Source: Pseudodonghicola flavimaris (GTDB taxonomy: Bacteria > Pseudomonadota > Alphaproteobacteria > Rhodobacterales > Rhodobacteraceae). From it: a DNA stretch of 64,000 nt. Below the pieces are notes generated by a model. That model saw nothing but the letters and a program-made list of their open reading frames with translations. It was not told the origin of the DNA and did not search any database. Positions 10,488-20,509 of the stretch are shown here, in pieces. The translations under genes were made by a program, and so were the position numbers. The DNA is taken from positions 104,188 through 168,187 of the forward strand of contig NZ_JASNJD010000011.1 of NCBI RefSeq assembly GCF_030164425.1, written 5' to 3'. Every line of letters starts with the position of its first letter. Position 1 is the stretch's first letter.

Positions 10488-11488
10488 CCATGCTGATGCG
10501 TAAAATGGGGGCCTCGGGCCCGGAAATCTCGGCTCTGGGCGTCGGGGCGATGTCGTTCTCGAATTTCTACGGGCCGACCAACGAGGCCGAAAGCCATGCG
10601 ATCCTAGCCGCGGCGCAGGACCTGGGGATCACCCATATCGATACCGCCAACATTTACGGCATGGGCAGGTCGGAAACGGTGATCGGCACCTTCTTCAAGG
10701 CCAACCCGGGCGCGCGCGACGGGTTTCATATCGCCACCAAGGCCGGCATCACCAAGGACGAGGACGGCACACGCTGCTTCAAGAACTCGCTTGAGCATCT
10801 GGAGGCCGAGCTGGACGCGTCGCTGGCGCGGATGGGGATCGACTGTGTCGATCTGATGTATATCCACCGCCGTCAGGCCGACATGCCGATCGAAGAGGCG
10901 GCCGGCAACCTCGCCCGGCTGGTGGAGAAGGGCAAGGCCAAGTCCATCGGGTTTTCGGAAATCGCTCCCTCCAGCCTGCGCCGGGCGGCCAGCGTCCATC
11001 CCATCGCGGCGGTGCAGTCCGAATATTCGCTGTCGACCCGGGCGCCGGAACTCGGGCTGGTGCAGGCCTGCGCCGAGCTCGGCACCGCGCTGGTGGCCTT
11101 CTCGCCGGTGGGCCGGTCGCTGCTGACCGACACGCCGATCCCGCGCGAGGTGGTGCCGACGCTGGCGTTCGCTGCCAACAACCCGCGGTTCATGGAGCCG
11201 AACCTGACCTTCAACCTCGAGATCACCGAAGGGTTCCGCAAGCTGGCGGCCGAGATGGGCACCAGCGCCGCGGCGCTGTCGATCGCCTGGCTGATCCATC
11301 AGGGCGATCACGTCATCCCGATCCCCGGCACCCGGTCGGTCGATCACTTCCGCCAGTTGGTGGCAGGCTGCGACCTGACGCTGAGCGCCGCCGATCTGGC
11401 CCGCATCGAAGAGGTGCTGCCGCTGGGCTGGTGCCATGGCGACCGCTATAACGAAGTGCAGTGGGTCGGCCCGGAACGGTTCTGCTGA
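10484..11488 (+). CDS. Aldo/keto reductase
   Basis: NADPH-dependent oxidoreductase of 334 residues with the catalytic tetrad D53, Y58 (DTANIYG), K86 (ATKAG) and H128 (YIHRR). The C-terminal coenzyme segment [14 protein letters not shown] binds the 2'-phosphate of NADPH in related enzymes. ATG 10484 overlaps the cmk stop; ATG 10490 is an alternative. Last gene of the aroA-cmk operon, followed by a bidirectional terminator. Substrate unknown. Confidence 0.9.
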   Translation: MTMLMRKMGASGPEISALGVGAMSFSNFYGPTNEAESHAILAAAQDLGITHIDTANIYGMGRSETVIGTFFKANPGARDGFHIATKAGITKDEDGTRCFKNSLEHLEAELDASLARMGIDCVDLMYIHRRQADMPIEEAAGNLARLVEKGKAKSIGFSEIAPSSLRRAASVHPIAAVQSEYSLSTRAPELGLVQACAELGTALVAFSPVGRSLLTDTPIPREVVPTLAFAANNPRFMEPNLTFNLEITEGFRKLAAEMGTSAAALSIAWLIHQGDHVIPIPGTRSVDHFRQLVAGCDLTLSAADLARIEEVLPLGWCHGDRYNEVQWVGPERFC

Positions 11489-11496
11489 ACAGAAAA

Positions 11497-11518
11497 CGCC
11501 CGGCCTCGCGGCCGGGCG
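11497..11518. terminator. Bidirectional terminator between convergent genes
   Basis: Nine-bp stem CGCCCGGCC / GGCCGGGCG with a TCGC loop. The minus-strand transcript ends in TTTTCTG just after the stem, so it should stop the acyl-CoA ligase transcript well; on the + strand the T-tract is poor. Confidence 0.8.
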
Positions 11519-11552
11519 ACTTCTCAGGTGACAGGCGCGAAAGCGCGGGCGC

Positions 11553-13103
11553 TCAGGTGCCGACTTCCTCGCGCAGCAGGCGGCGGAGGATCTTGCCGGC
11601 GGCGGATTTCGGGATTTCCGACACGATCCTCATCCGGCGGATCTGCTTGTAGTGCGACAGCCGCCCTTCCAGATATCCCTGCAGCGTCTCCAGCGTCGGC
11701 TCGGCCCCCGGGGCAGGGACGACGAAGGCCATCGGGATTTCGCCTGCGTCTTCATCCGGAACCCCGATGACCGCCACATCGGCGATCTCGTGATGGGTGA
11801 GGATTTCCGCCTCCACCTCGGCCGGGGCGACCTGGAAGCCCTTGTACTTGATCAGCTCTTTCAGGCGGTCGGTGATATAGAGATATCCGTCCTCGTCGAA
11901 ATGGCCGATGTCGCCAGTGCGCAGCCAGCCGTCTTCGACGATGGTCTCCGCGGTGGCCTTGGGATTGTTGAGATAGCCCTTCATCACCTGCGGGCCTTTC
12001 ACCCACAGCTCTCCATCCTCGCCCAGCGGCAGATCCTGGCCGGTGGCCGGATCGACGATGCGGCATTCGGTGTTCGAGATCGTCACCCCCGAGGCGCCGG
12101 GCTTGCCGTGGCCCTGGGGCGAGATATGGCTCACCGGGCTCAGTTCGGTCATGCCGTAGCCCTGGGTGGCGTTGGTGCCGAGCCGCGCGCCCATGGCTTC
12201 GGCCACATCGGCCCCGAGCGGGGCGGCGGCGGAGTTCACCTGCTCGACGAAGGAGAGATCGTATTTCTCCACCAGCGGATGCTTGGCCAGCGCCAGCGCC
12301 ACCGGCGGCACGATCCACAGCCGCGGCGTGCGAAACTTGCAGGTCAGCTCCAGGAACTGTTCCAGATCGAAGCGCGGCATCGTCACCAGACCGCCGCCGG
12401 CGGCCAGATAGATGTTCATCAGCACTTCCAGCCCGTAGATGTGGAAGAACGGCAGGAAGGCCACGGTCATTTCGCCCGGGCGGACATCCGCCGGCAACAG
12501 CGCCTGATCGATGTTCATCGACAGGTTGCGGTGGGTCAGCATCACCCCTTTGGGCAGGCCAGTGGTCCCCGAGGAATAGGGCAGGGCGACGATATGCTCG
12601 TCCAGATCGACCGGCGCCTGGGTCTCCATCGGCGGCCCCATCATCGCGGTCAGCGGTGTTGCGCCCTCGGCCTCGCCGATGACGATGATCTGCTGCACAT
12701 GCGTCCCCTCGACCGCGGCGCGGGCGGTCTCCATGAAGGGGGCGACGGTGACCAGGACATCGGCACCCGAATCGAGCAGCTGATGCTTGACCTCATGCAC
12801 GGTATAGGTCGGGTTGACGGTGGTGATGGTGTTGCCGGCCCAGGCGGCGCCATGGAAGACGACGCAATATTCGGGAATGTTCGGCGCCATCAGCGCGATC
12901 ACCTTGCCGGGCGCCAGACCTTTCTGGGTCAACCCCCCGGCGAGCGCCTTGACCGCGCCGACGAACTGCGCACCGGTCAGCTCCCGGCCGCTGGGACCGT
13001 CGATCAGCACGGTCCTGTCGGCCACGATTCCTTCGAAAACACGCTCGGTGACGGACTTTTCGCTCAGGGCGATGTCCGGAAAACGACTCTTGATAACTGT
13101 CAT
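11553..13103 (-). CDS. AMP-binding acyl-CoA / 4-coumarate-CoA-like ligase
   Basis: ANL-superfamily enzyme, 516 residues, that activates a carboxylic acid as acyl-AMP and then acyl-CoA. ATG 13103 has a GGAGGAG ribosome-binding site; an upstream in-frame start is not needed. P-loop LPYSSGTTGLPKGVMLTHRN, GYGMTELSPVSH, TGDIGHFDEDGYLYITDR and the catalytic Lys in PKSAAGKILRRLLREE are all present. The arrangement is most like the 4-coumarate:CoA ligase group; medium-chain fatty acids are equally possible. It is a single gene divergent from rpsA. Confidence 0.85.
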   Translation of the reverse strand: MTVIKSRFPDIALSEKSVTERVFEGIVADRTVLIDGPSGRELTGAQFVGAVKALAGGLTQKGLAPGKVIALMAPNIPEYCVVFHGAAWAGNTITTVNPTYTVHEVKHQLLDSGADVLVTVAPFMETARAAVEGTHVQQIIVIGEAEGATPLTAMMGPPMETQAPVDLDEHIVALPYSSGTTGLPKGVMLTHRNLSMNIDQALLPADVRPGEMTVAFLPFFHIYGLEVLMNIYLAAGGGLVTMPRFDLEQFLELTCKFRTPRLWIVPPVALALAKHPLVEKYDLSFVEQVNSAAAPLGADVAEAMGARLGTNATQGYGMTELSPVSHISPQGHGKPGASGVTISNTECRIVDPATGQDLPLGEDGELWVKGPQVMKGYLNNPKATAETIVEDGWLRTGDIGHFDEDGYLYITDRLKELIKYKGFQVAPAEVEAEILTHHEIADVAVIGVPDEDAGEIPMAFVVPAPGAEPTLETLQGYLEGRLSHYKQIRRMRIVSEIPKSAAGKILRRLLREEVGT

Positions 13104-13321
13104 GTAATCTCCTCCCGCGGGCATCACTACACAGAGCAAGGGGATTTCCAAGCCGTTTTCCCCGCTGTTCCGTAGCGGCAATCGGGCGGGGTTTCGGGCG
13201 CCGCGGTTTTGCCGGGCGCTTTGCCGCGTGTCGCGCCAGACGCCGTTCCGGACGTGGCTGTCGCGCTGAGCATCGGGGCCGGCCGGAGGCCGGACCTTTG
13301 GCGGGGATGGGTGCAATTTCC

Positions 13322-13350
13322 TTGCGCTTTAGGCCGAAAACCGCTATGAG
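13322..13350 (+). promoter_or_regulatory. Candidate rpsA promoter
   Basis: TTGCGC (13322-13327), 17-base spacer, TATGAG (13345-13350). A start near 13357 would give a leader of about 160 bases before rpsA. The rest of the 414-base divergent gap (13104-13321) shows no other feature that I can support. Confidence 0.5.
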
Positions 13351-13399
13351 GCCCCCGTCGAGAAGGGCGGGAAACGTCCACAGGACGAAGAGATCGAGC

Positions 13400-13431
13400 A
13401 GGGTCGGGATACACCGGCCCTCTTTGTTTTG
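13400..13431 (+). promoter_or_regulatory. Terminator-like hairpin in rpsA leader
   Basis: AGGGTCGG / CCGGCCCT, an 8-bp stem (one G-T pair) with a GATACA loop, followed by CTTTGTTTTG. It sits between the predicted promoter and the rpsA ATG (87 bases further on), so it can only act on transcripts heading into rpsA. It could be an attenuator, or the 3' end of a small leader RNA of about 70 bases. Confidence 0.55.
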
Positions 13432-13517
13432 TGCGATGCGTCTGACCAATGAAACCCCAAGACCGGCGGAGACAACCGCGCGGCCGGAAAACTGAACGTT
13501 AGGAAACCAGAGACCAC

Positions 13518-15200
13518 ATGGCTCAAAACACATCCATGGAGGAGTTCGAAGCCCTCCTGAACGAAAGCTTCGAAATGGACACGCCCAACGAGGGCAGCGT
13601 CGTCAAAGGCAAGGTCATCGCCATCGAGGCGGGTCAGGCCATCATCGATGTCGGCTACAAGATGGAAGGCCGCGTCGATCTGAAAGAATTCGCAAATCCC
13701 GGTGAAGCCCCCGATATCGCCGTTGGCGACGAGGTCGAGGTTTATCTGCGTGCCGCAGAGAACGCCCGTGGCGAAGCCGTGATCAGCCGTGAGATGGCCC
13801 GCCGCGAAGAGGCCTGGGACCGTCTCGAAAAAGCCTATGCCGACGATCAGCGCGTCGAAGGCGCGATCTTCGGTCGCGTCAAAGGTGGCTTCACCGTCGA
13901 TCTGGGCGGCGCCGTGGCCTTCCTGCCCGGCAGCCAGGTCGATGTGCGCCCCGTGCGCGATGCCGGCCCGCTGATGGGTCTGAAGCAGCCCTTCCAGATC
14001 CTGAAAATGGACCGTCGTCGTGGCAACATCGTCGTGTCGCGTCGTGCCATCCTGGAAGAAAGCCGTGCCGAACAGCGCGCCGAAGTCATCTCGAATCTGA
14101 CCGAAGGTCAGACCGTCGAGGGCGTGGTCAAGAACATCACCGAATACGGTGCGTTCGTTGATCTGGGCGGTGTCGACGGCCTGCTGCACGTCACCGACAT
14201 GGCCTGGCGCCGTGTGAACCACCCGTCGGAAATCCTGTCGATCGGCGAGACCGTCAAGGTTCAGGTCATCAAGATCAACAAGGAAACCCACCGTATCTCC
14301 CTGGGCATGAAACAGCTGCAGGAAGATCCGTGGGATCTGGTTGGCGCCAAATACCCGCTGGGCTCGGTCCACAAGGGTCGTGTCACCAACATCACCGATT
14401 ACGGTGCGTTTGTTGAGCTGGAACCCGGCGTCGAAGGTCTGGTGCACGTCTCCGAGATGTCCTGGACCAAGAAGAACGTCCACCCCGGCAAGATCGTTTC
14501 CACCTCGCAAGAGGTCGACGTCATGGTTCTGGAAATCGACGCCGCCAAGCGTCGCGTTTCGCTGGGCCTGAAACAGACCATGCGCAACCCGTGGGAAGTC
14601 TTCTCCGAGACCCATCCGGAAGGCACCGAGGTCGAGGGCGAGGTCAAGAACATCACCGAATTCGGTCTGTTCATCGGCCTGGACGGCGACATCGACGGCA
14701 TGGTTCACCTCTCCGACCTGTCGTGGGACGAGCGTGGCGAAGACGCGATCCAGCACTACAAGAAGGGCGACATCGTCAAAGCCGTCGTCTCGGAAGTGGA
14801 TGTGGACAAAGAGCGTATCTCGCTGTCGATCAAGGCCCTGGGCGGCGACAAGTTCGCCGAAGCCGTGGGCGGCGTGAAGCGTGGCTCCGTCATCACCGTC
14901 AACGTCACCGCGATCGAAGATGGCGGCATCGAAGTGGAATACGAAGGCATGAAGTCCTTCATCCGCCGCTCCGATCTGTCGCGTGACCGCTCCGAACAGC
15001 GCCCCGAGCGCTTCTCGGTCGGCGATCATGTCGATGTCCGCGTCACCAACGTCGACAGCAAATCGCGTCGTCTGGGTCTGTCGATCAAGGCACGCGAGAT
15101 CGCTGAAGAGAAAGAGGCCGTCGAACAGTACGGTTCCTCCGACTCCGGCGCATCGCTGGGTGATATCCTGGGCGCGGCGCTGAAAGGCTCCGACGACTGA
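13518..15200 (+). CDS. rpsA: 30S ribosomal protein S1
   Basis: 560 residues; binds mRNA on the 30S subunit during initiation. Six S1 (OB-fold) repeats of about 70-85 residues can be followed, for example VEGVVKNITEYGAFVDLGGVD, KGRVTNITDYGAFVELEPGV and EGEVKNITEFGLFIGLDGD. Codon use is clearly biased to CGT, GGT and CTG compared with neighbours, as expected of a very highly expressed gene. ATG 13518. A strong terminator follows. Confidence 0.98.
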   Translation: MAQNTSMEEFEALLNESFEMDTPNEGSVVKGKVIAIEAGQAIIDVGYKMEGRVDLKEFANPGEAPDIAVGDEVEVYLRAAENARGEAVISREMARREEAWDRLEKAYADDQRVEGAIFGRVKGGFTVDLGGAVAFLPGSQVDVRPVRDAGPLMGLKQPFQILKMDRRRGNIVVSRRAILEESRAEQRAEVISNLTEGQTVEGVVKNITEYGAFVDLGGVDGLLHVTDMAWRRVNHPSEILSIGETVKVQVIKINKETHRISLGMKQLQEDPWDLVGAKYPLGSVHKGRVTNITDYGAFVELEPGVEGLVHVSEMSWTKKNVHPGKIVSTSQEVDVMVLEIDAAKRRVSLGLKQTMRNPWEVFSETHPEGTEVEGEVKNITEFGLFIGLDGDIDGMVHLSDLSWDERGEDAIQHYKKGDIVKAVVSEVDVDKERISLSIKALGGDKFAEAVGGVKRGSVITVNVTAIEDGGIEVEYEGMKSFIRRSDLSRDRSEQRPERFSVGDHVDVRVTNVDSKSRRLGLSIKAREIAEEKEAVEQYGSSDSGASLGDILGAALKGSDD

Positions 15201-15229
15201 TCATCGCTCTGCCGATGAGGAAATTGCAG

Positions 15230-15262
15230 CAGGCCCCGGGCGCATCGCCCGGGGCCTGTTTG
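15230..15262 (+). terminator. Terminator of rpsA
   Basis: Twelve-bp perfect stem CAGGCCCCGGGC / GCCCGGGGCCTG with a 5-base loop, followed by TTTGCGTT. The gap 15201-15533 otherwise holds only the ihfB promoter region. Confidence 0.85.
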
Positions 15263-15447
15263 CGTTCGCCGCTCCGATCTTTGGCCGGAGGGGCGATTCG
15301 CGCCCGGTCCGCGCGGGTGGGCAGGGGCCTGTCGGAAGGATGCCGGAGGATGTCGATTTCCGCGCCCTTGCCTGCTCAGCCGGCTCTCCGGGGCGGCTGC
15401 GGTGCGGCGGCGACGGGAAATTTGCGTGACAGTTCCTGTACTTCCGG

Positions 15448-15476
15448 TTCCCGACGGCGCAGATTGTGCCTATAGT
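15448..15476 (+). promoter_or_regulatory. Candidate ihfB promoter
   Basis: TTCCCG (15448-15453), 17-base spacer and a near-perfect -10 box TATAGT (15471-15476), 58 bases before the ihfB start. Confidence 0.45.
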
Positions 15477-15533
15477 CGGGGAAAGAGTCGCGCAAAGAAC
15501 GTCCCGCAACCATGGGCCTTGGGAGGGCTACAC

Positions 15534-15824
15534 ATGATCCGGTCGGAACTGATTCAGAAAATTGCGGATGAAAACCCGCATCTGTACCAGCGTGATGTCG
15601 AGCGTATTGTGAACACGGTTTTTGAAGAAGTGACCTGCGCCATGGCGCGCGGCGACCGGGTGGAACTGCGCGGCTTCGGCGCCTTTTCGGTGAAGAAGCG
15701 CGATTCGCGGGTTGGCCGTAACCCGCGGACCGGTGAGACCGTCCATGTCGAAGAGAAATACGTTCCCTTTTTCAAGACGGGCAAGCTGCTGCGCGACCGG
15801 TTGAACGGGAAAGAAGAAGAGTAG
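15534..15824 (+). CDS. ihfB: Integration host factor subunit beta
   Basis: DNA-bending HU/IHF protein, 96 residues, that pairs with IhfA. Start ATG 15534 follows a GGGAGGG ribosome-binding site. Diagnostic sequence: [18 protein letters not shown], then [20 protein letters not shown], where the NPRTG beta-arm carries the intercalating Pro. It heads the ihfB-lapA-trpF series. Confidence 0.96.
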   Translation: MIRSELIQKIADENPHLYQRDVERIVNTVFEEVTCAMARGDRVELRGFGAFSVKKRDSRVGRNPRTGETVHVEEKYVPFFKTGKLLRDRLNGKEEE

Positions 15825-15827
15825 TCT

Positions 15828-16175
15828 ATGCGCTATATTCGTTATGCGATCCTCGCGGTGATCGCGATCGGGCTGATTTCGGTCTCCATGGCCAATCGCG
15901 GCAGCGTTGTCCTGCAACTGTTGCCAACCGATATCGCCGATCTTCTGGGCTGGAACTTCTCGCTGACCCTGCCGCTCTTCGTGGTGGTGCTGGGCGGTGT
16001 GGCGGTCGGCGTGGTGGTCGGCTTCGTCTGGGAATGGCTGCGCGAACACAAGCATCGCCGCGACGCCAATCGCAGCGGTCGCGAGGTCCGCAAGCTGGAG
16101 CGCGAGGTGACCCGGCTGAAGAAGGACAAGACCAAGGGGCAGGACGAGGTTCTGGCGCTTTTGGACGACGCCTGA
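15828..16175 (+). CDS. LapA-domain (DUF1049) inner-membrane protein
   Basis: 115 residues, two transmembrane helices (about 5-24 and 46-68) and a basic, coiled-coil-like tail (about 73-106, rich in K, R and E). This is the lipopolysaccharide assembly protein A domain layout; in enterobacteria LapA/LapB tune LPS synthesis by controlling LpxC degradation, but that role is not proven in alphaproteobacteria. Three bases separate it from ihfB. Confidence 0.85.
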   Translation: MRYIRYAILAVIAIGLISVSMANRGSVVLQLLPTDIADLLGWNFSLTLPLFVVVLGGVAVGVVVGFVWEWLREHKHRRDANRSGREVRKLEREVTRLKKDKTKGQDEVLALLDDA

Positions 16176-16186
16176 GGCCGATTGCC

Positions 16187-16870
16187 ATGAGCACTGACAT
16201 CCGGGTGAAGATCTGCGGGCTGCGCAGCCCTGCCGACGTGCAGGTGGCGGCAGAGGCCGGCGCCGTCTATGGCGGTTTCGTCTTCTTCCCCAAGTCCCCG
16301 CGCCATCTGACGGCTGAGGCGGCCACGCCGTTGGCGCTGGAGGCCCCGCCGGGCCTGTGCAAGGTGGCGCTGGTGGTCGATGCCGACAATGATCTGCTCG
16401 ACCATATCCTCGGCCGGGTGCCGATCGATATGCTCCAGCTTCACGGTCATGAAAGCCCGGCGCGGGTGGCCGATGTGCGGGAGCGCTACGGGCTGCCGGT
16501 GATGAAGGCGCTCGGCGTCGCCGGACCCGACGACCTGCCGCAGATCGATCTGTATTCCCAGGTCGCGGACCAGCTTCTGATCGATGCCAAGCCGCCGAAG
16601 GATGCGGCGTTGCCGGGTGGCAACGGGCTCAGCTTCGACTGGCAGCTGCTGGCGCGGCGCAAGTACTGGCAGCGGCCGTGGATGCTGGCCGGCGGGCTGA
16701 CCCCGGAGAATGTGGCCGAGGCTTGCCGGATGACCGGGGCGCGTCAGGTCGATGTCTCCTCCGGCGTCGAAAGTGCGCCGGGAGTGAAGGATGCCGGGAA
16801 GATCCGCGCCTTTGTCGCCGCCGCCCGGGGCGTGACCGGGGCCAGGGGCGCGCCGCCGAAACTGGTCTGA
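16187..16870 (+). CDS. trpF: Phosphoribosylanthranilate isomerase
   Basis: Tryptophan synthesis, PRA to CdRP; a TIM-barrel enzyme of 227 residues. Start ATG 16187. [11 protein letters not shown] carries the catalytic Cys, LQLHGHES and LLIDAKPPK the catalytic Asp, and [13 protein letters not shown] with [14 protein letters not shown] the phosphate site. It lies ahead of trpB, the usual alphaproteobacterial order. The 168-base gap to trpB contains a TTCGAAGAA palindrome-like piece and no gene. Confidence 0.96.
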   Translation: MSTDIRVKICGLRSPADVQVAAEAGAVYGGFVFFPKSPRHLTAEAATPLALEAPPGLCKVALVVDADNDLLDHILGRVPIDMLQLHGHESPARVADVRERYGLPVMKALGVAGPDDLPQIDLYSQVADQLLIDAKPPKDAALPGGNGLSFDWQLLARRKYWQRPWMLAGGLTPENVAEACRMTGARQVDVSSGVESAPGVKDAGKIRAFVAAARGVTGARGAPPKLV

Positions 16871-17038
16871 GGATCAGGGGAGGGCCCGGCGATCCCGGGC
16901 CAAATTCCTTCGAAGAAGCTTGCCGGGACTTTTGGAAAAGTCTTGGGCGATGCGTCAGCCTTGGCGCGGGGGCTGAATCCGCTGGAAATCGCGGCCTGCG
17001 CCTTTTATGCAAAGGTCCAGACCAGAGAGGGCAGTTTC

Positions 17039-18292
17039 ATGGCCAACGATCTTATCAACTCCTTCATGTCCGGCCCGGATGAGAACGGCCGCTTCGGCAT
17101 CTTCGGTGGCCGCTTCGTCTCCGAGACGCTGATGCCGCTGATCCTGGAGCTCGAAGCCCAATACGAACGTGCCAAGACCGATCCCGAGTTCTGGGCCGAG
17201 ATGGACGACCTGTGGAAATACTATGTCGGCCGGCCCTCTCCGCTCTATTACGCGGAGCGCCTGACCGAGGAACTGGGCGGGGCGAAGATCTACCTGAAGC
17301 GGGAAGAGCTGAACCACACCGGTGCCCATAAGATCAACAACGTGCTGGGCCAGATCCTGCTGGCCCGCCGGATGGGCAAGACCCGGATCATTGCCGAAAC
17401 CGGCGCCGGCCAGCATGGGGTGGCCACCGCCACCGTCTGTGCCAAGTTCGGCCTGAAATGCATCGTCTACATGGGCGCGACGGATGTGGAGCGCCAGGCG
17501 CCCAACGTCTTCCGCATGCGGCTGCTGGGGGCGGAGGTGGTTCCGGTCACCTCCGGGCGCGGCACGCTCAAGGACGCGATGAATGACGCCATGCGCGACT
17601 GGGTCACCAATGTGCATGATACCTTCTACTGCATCGGCACTGTGGCCGGCCCGCACCCCTATCCGGCGATGGTCCGCGATTTCCAGGCCATCATCGGCAA
17701 GGAGACCCGCTGGCAACTGGAGGAGCAGGAAGGCGAGGGGCGTCTGCCCGATACCATCGTCGCTGCCGTTGGCGGCGGGTCGAACGCGATGGGGCTGTTC
17801 TATCCCTTCCTCGACGATCCCTCGGTCAACATCATCGGGGTCGAGGCCGGTGGCCATGGCGTCGACGACCGGATGGAGCATTGCGCCAGCCTGACCGGCG
17901 GTCGCCCCGGTGTGCTGCATGGCAACCGCACCTATCTGCTGCAGGATGAGGATGGCCAGATTCTAGAGGGGCATTCGATCTCGGCCGGGCTCGATTACCC
18001 GGGTATCGGGCCGGAACACTCCTGGCTGCATGATACCGGTCGCGCCAGCTATGTCTCGGTCACCGACAAGGAGGCGCTGGAGGCATTCCAGCTGCTGTGC
18101 CGGACCGAGGGGATCATCCCGGCACTGGAATCGAGCCACGCGGTCGCCCATGTGCAGAAGATCGCGGGCGGGCTGCCCAAGGACCATATCATCGTCATCA
18201 ACCTGTCCGGCCGGGGCGACAAGGACATCTACACGGTGGCCAAATTCCTGGGCTTCGACATGTCGGACACCGAGGGCCGCACCGCCGACTGA
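17039..18292 (+). CDS. trpB: Tryptophan synthase beta chain
   Basis: PLP enzyme joining indole and serine. 417 residues from ATG 17039; the longer in-frame start at 16943 adds a non-conserved stretch. The PLP Lys is K98 in [10 protein letters not shown]. Also visible: [30 protein letters not shown] and the phosphate-binding GGGSNAMG. The alpha subunit gene lies about 6.6 kb away on the other strand. Confidence 0.97.
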   Translation: MANDLINSFMSGPDENGRFGIFGGRFVSETLMPLILELEAQYERAKTDPEFWAEMDDLWKYYVGRPSPLYYAERLTEELGGAKIYLKREELNHTGAHKINNVLGQILLARRMGKTRIIAETGAGQHGVATATVCAKFGLKCIVYMGATDVERQAPNVFRMRLLGAEVVPVTSGRGTLKDAMNDAMRDWVTNVHDTFYCIGTVAGPHPYPAMVRDFQAIIGKETRWQLEEQEGEGRLPDTIVAAVGGGSNAMGLFYPFLDDPSVNIIGVEAGGHGVDDRMEHCASLTGGRPGVLHGNRTYLLQDEDGQILEGHSISAGLDYPGIGPEHSWLHDTGRASYVSVTDKEALEAFQLLCRTEGIIPALESSHAVAHVQKIAGGLPKDHIIVINLSGRGDKDIYTVAKFLGFDMSDTEGRTAD

Positions 18293-18317
18293 GGCACCTG
18301 CGCTCTCCGGACGTGAA

Positions 18318-18345
18318 AAAGGCGCCCTTCGGGGCGCCTTCCTTG
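18318..18345. terminator. Bidirectional terminator with TTCG tetraloop
   Basis: Stem AAGGCGCCC / GGGCGCCTT closing a TTCG loop, 27 bases after trpB. Minus-strand reading ends in TTTTTC-like bases, so it can serve both trpB and the convergent gene at 18379. Confidence 0.85.
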
Positions 18346-18378
18346 TGTCAGGACCGTTGTTCTGGTCGCTTGGCGCGC

Positions 18379-18699
18379 TCAGGCCTCCAGCAGCACGGTC
18401 TCGAAGCCCTCGAACTGGGGATGACCCATGATCGGGCTTTCGCCGTCGCGCTTGCCGGCGTTCTTATGGGCGGCACGGAATTGTTCGGATGTGGTCCAGG
18501 CCTCGAAATCCGCCTTGCTCTCCCACAGCGTATGGCTGGAATAGAGCGTGTGGTCCTCGTTCTGCGGACCTTTCAGCAGGCGGAATTCGCGAAACCCCTT
18601 CATCTCGTTCAGGCGGCCTTCGCGGTCTCTCCAGATTTGTTCGAAATCGGCTTCGCGTCCGGGGTGGATCTTGAAGCGGTTCATGGCGATGAAGCTCAT
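18379..18699 (-). CDS. ABM-domain monooxygenase-like protein
   Basis: 106 residues with the antibiotic-biosynthesis-monooxygenase (dimeric alpha/beta-barrel) fold pattern: NRFKIHPGREADFEQIWRDR, then HTLYSSHTLWESKADFEAWT and SEQFRAAHKNAG. Relatives include IsdG/HmoA-type haem monooxygenases; a His in SSHTLWES or RAAHKNAG could ligate haem, but that is inference. ATG 18699 chosen because the family begins at MSFIAMNRFKI; an upstream extension has no family features. Confidence 0.78.
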   Translation of the reverse strand: MSFIAMNRFKIHPGREADFEQIWRDREGRLNEMKGFREFRLLKGPQNEDHTLYSSHTLWESKADFEAWTTSEQFRAAHKNAGKRDGESPIMGHPQFEGFETVLLEA

Positions 18700-18826
18700 T
18701 GTGCTCTCGTCTGGCTGTTGCTGTTTCCGGGAAAGAGCTGGCGGAACGGGCAGGGCCGAACGGGCTGGCTGATCGGCGCCATAAGAGAGGAAAACCCCGG
18801 CAGGGTCAATCGCCGCAGGGATGTGC

Positions 18827-19198
18827 TCAGGGCGCGGCGTAGGCCTGCAGAACCTCCAGCGGCACCAGCTCCAGCGCCCGTCGATGGGTGGCCTCCAGAT
18901 GCACCCTTGGGGCGCAGCCTTCGTCATGGGCCTGCAGGAACCGCGCGGCGCAGAGACACCAGCGGTCACCGGCGCTGAGCCCGGCAAAGCCGAATTCGGG
19001 CCGGGGCGTCGACAGGTCGTTGCCGACGTATTTCGAATAGGCGAGGAATTCGTCCGTCATCACCGCGCAGACCGTGTGGCTGCCGGTGTCGGCGGCGCAG
19101 GTGTTACAATGGGCATCGCGAAAGAACCCGGTCAGCGGGTCGGTGGAACAGGGGGCGAGCGGGCCGCCCAGCACATTGAGGCTCGGATCCGGGATCAT
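18827..19198 (-). CDS. DUF2237 family protein
   Basis: 123 residues, Cys-rich (CSTDPLTGFFRDAHCNTCAAD, then CAVMTDEFLAYSK and GDRWCLCAARFLQA), with the HLEATHRRALE end typical of DUF2237 (COG3651). Function unknown; the conserved Cys and His suggest a metal or redox site. Minus strand with its neighbours. Confidence 0.8.
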   Translation of the reverse strand: MIPDPSLNVLGGPLAPCSTDPLTGFFRDAHCNTCAADTGSHTVCAVMTDEFLAYSKYVGNDLSTPRPEFGFAGLSAGDRWCLCAARFLQAHDEGCAPRVHLEATHRRALELVPLEVLQAYAAP

Positions 19199-19207
19199 GA
19201 TCGCACT

Positions 19208-19441
19208 CTACAGGTTTTTCGCAGGTTTGGAGAGGGGCTCCGTGCGCGTCTGCCCGGATGTCGGCGCATCGCTGCCGGAGGGGGCATTCGTCACGGTGGG
19301 GGCGGGGATCGGGGCGGAGCGCAGCAGCAGCTGCCGTGACCAGAGATCGCTCAGCTCCTCGCGATGCCAGAGACCGACCACGACGACGGCCAAGATCAGG
19401 GCCAGAAGAACGCGGGCGAGCCGCAGGAGCACAGGGCGCAT
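19208..19441 (-). CDS. Small single-pass membrane protein, unknown
   Basis: 77 residues, one hydrophobic helix (about 5-24, LLRLARVLLALILAVVVVGL) and a Pro/Ser/Thr-rich tail. No family recognised. It begins 15 bases after the neighbouring DUF2332 gene ends and lies in the same direction, which is the main support for it being real. Confidence 0.5.
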   Translation of the reverse strand: MRPVLLRLARVLLALILAVVVVGLWHREELSDLWSRQLLLRSAPIPAPTVTNAPSGSDAPTSGQTRTEPLSKPAKNL

Positions 19442-19456
19442 GACAGGCCTTTCGGG

Positions 19457-20509
19457 TCAGGCAGGGGGCAGAGCGGCGGCGGTCCAGGCGACCCAGCGGC
19501 CATGGAAATCGGCCCGCCCCAGTGGCAGCGTCAGATCGCCGGGCCAGAGCCGCAGCGTCACCGCCGCCCCCTTGCCGCCGTCATGTTCCATGCTGAGCCA
19601 GGCCAGCGGGCTGGTATCGGTCGCGCGGGCGCCGGCGGCCTCGATCAGGGCGCGGCCACGAGCCTGGACCTCGGCCGGGAAATACTGCCAGGCGATGGTG
19701 TGATAGATCAGGTGGAGCCGGCCGGGCGTGGGGCTCTCCAGCCGGGGCGCCAGCCAGTCGATGGCATCGCCGCGATCGACCAGAGCGCCGTCTGCGGGCT
19801 GCGCGGCCATGGCGGCGCGGGTCAGCGCCAGCCGGTGCGGCTGATCGGCCCAGAGATAGGCGGACAGCCGCAGCGCATCCTCGGGCCGGCGCGGCGCCAG
19901 CGGGTTGAGATCGACGCCGCGTCGTGTCGCCAGGTCGAGCGCGGCGGGCACGGGAAAGGGGCCGTCCCAGTCCGGGGTGAGGGTCAGGGCCGGGGCATCG
20001 GGGCCGAGGCGTCCGGCACGGGTCTCCAGTGCGAAACGGTCGAACATCAGGTTCAGCCCGCCGCTGGCGCCCAGCTCCGAGACGGTGAAGGGCAGGGGGT
20101 GGCGGGCGGCGATCTGATGCGCAGCGGCGATCAGCACCGCGGCCCGGCGCACCTCGTTGGTCTGGGGCGCGGTCTGCATCCAGTCGGCGAAGAACTCCGC
20201 GTGGCGCTCCAGTGCCGCCAGCACGGTGGCGATCAGATCGGCCTCGGTCGGGGTTTGCGGCGGGTAGACGGCGGCCAGTTCGGGGTCAGCGCCCTGCAGG
20301 ACCAGCGCATGCAGCCCGCCGGCGATCCTGAGCGGCAGGGAGGCGCCGCCGGCGCCCAGATCGACATCTTCCCAGCCCTCGCAGAGCCGCCCCAGCGGCG
20401 TCTCGGCCGGCCAGTGATCGGCCAGGGCGGTCAGCAACCGGGCCATGAAGGGGGAGCCGAGCGCGGCGCAGCTCTTGGCCTGTTGGCGCAGAACCGGAGG
20501 CAGTCTCAT
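19457..20509 (-). CDS. DUF2332 family protein
   Basis: 350 residues. The family pattern is clear: [19 protein letters not shown] near the start, [37 protein letters not shown] and [13 protein letters not shown]. The ELGASGGLN segment resembles a methyltransferase-like Gly loop, but activity is unknown. ATG 20509 overlaps the pth stop (ATGA), so it is coupled to pth. Confidence 0.85.
   Translation of the reverse strand: MRLPPVLRQQAKSCAALGSPFMARLLTALADHWPAETPLGRLCEGWEDVDLGAGGASLPLRIAGGLHALVLQGADPELAAVYPPQTPTEADLIATVLAALERHAEFFADWMQTAPQTNEVRRAAVLIAAAHQIAARHPLPFTVSELGASGGLNLMFDRFALETRAGRLGPDAPALTLTPDWDGPFPVPAALDLATRRGVDLNPLAPRRPEDALRLSAYLWADQPHRLALTRAAMAAQPADGALVDRGDAIDWLAPRLESPTPGRLHLIYHTIAWQYFPAEVQARGRALIEAAGARATDTSPLAWLSMEHDGGKGAAVTLRLWPGDLTLPLGRADFHGRWVAWTAAALPPA

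Noticed and set aside
13344..15029. 561-codon minus frame opposite rpsA
   Set aside because: rpsA has full S1 repeats and strong codon bias; the opposite frame is a shadow.
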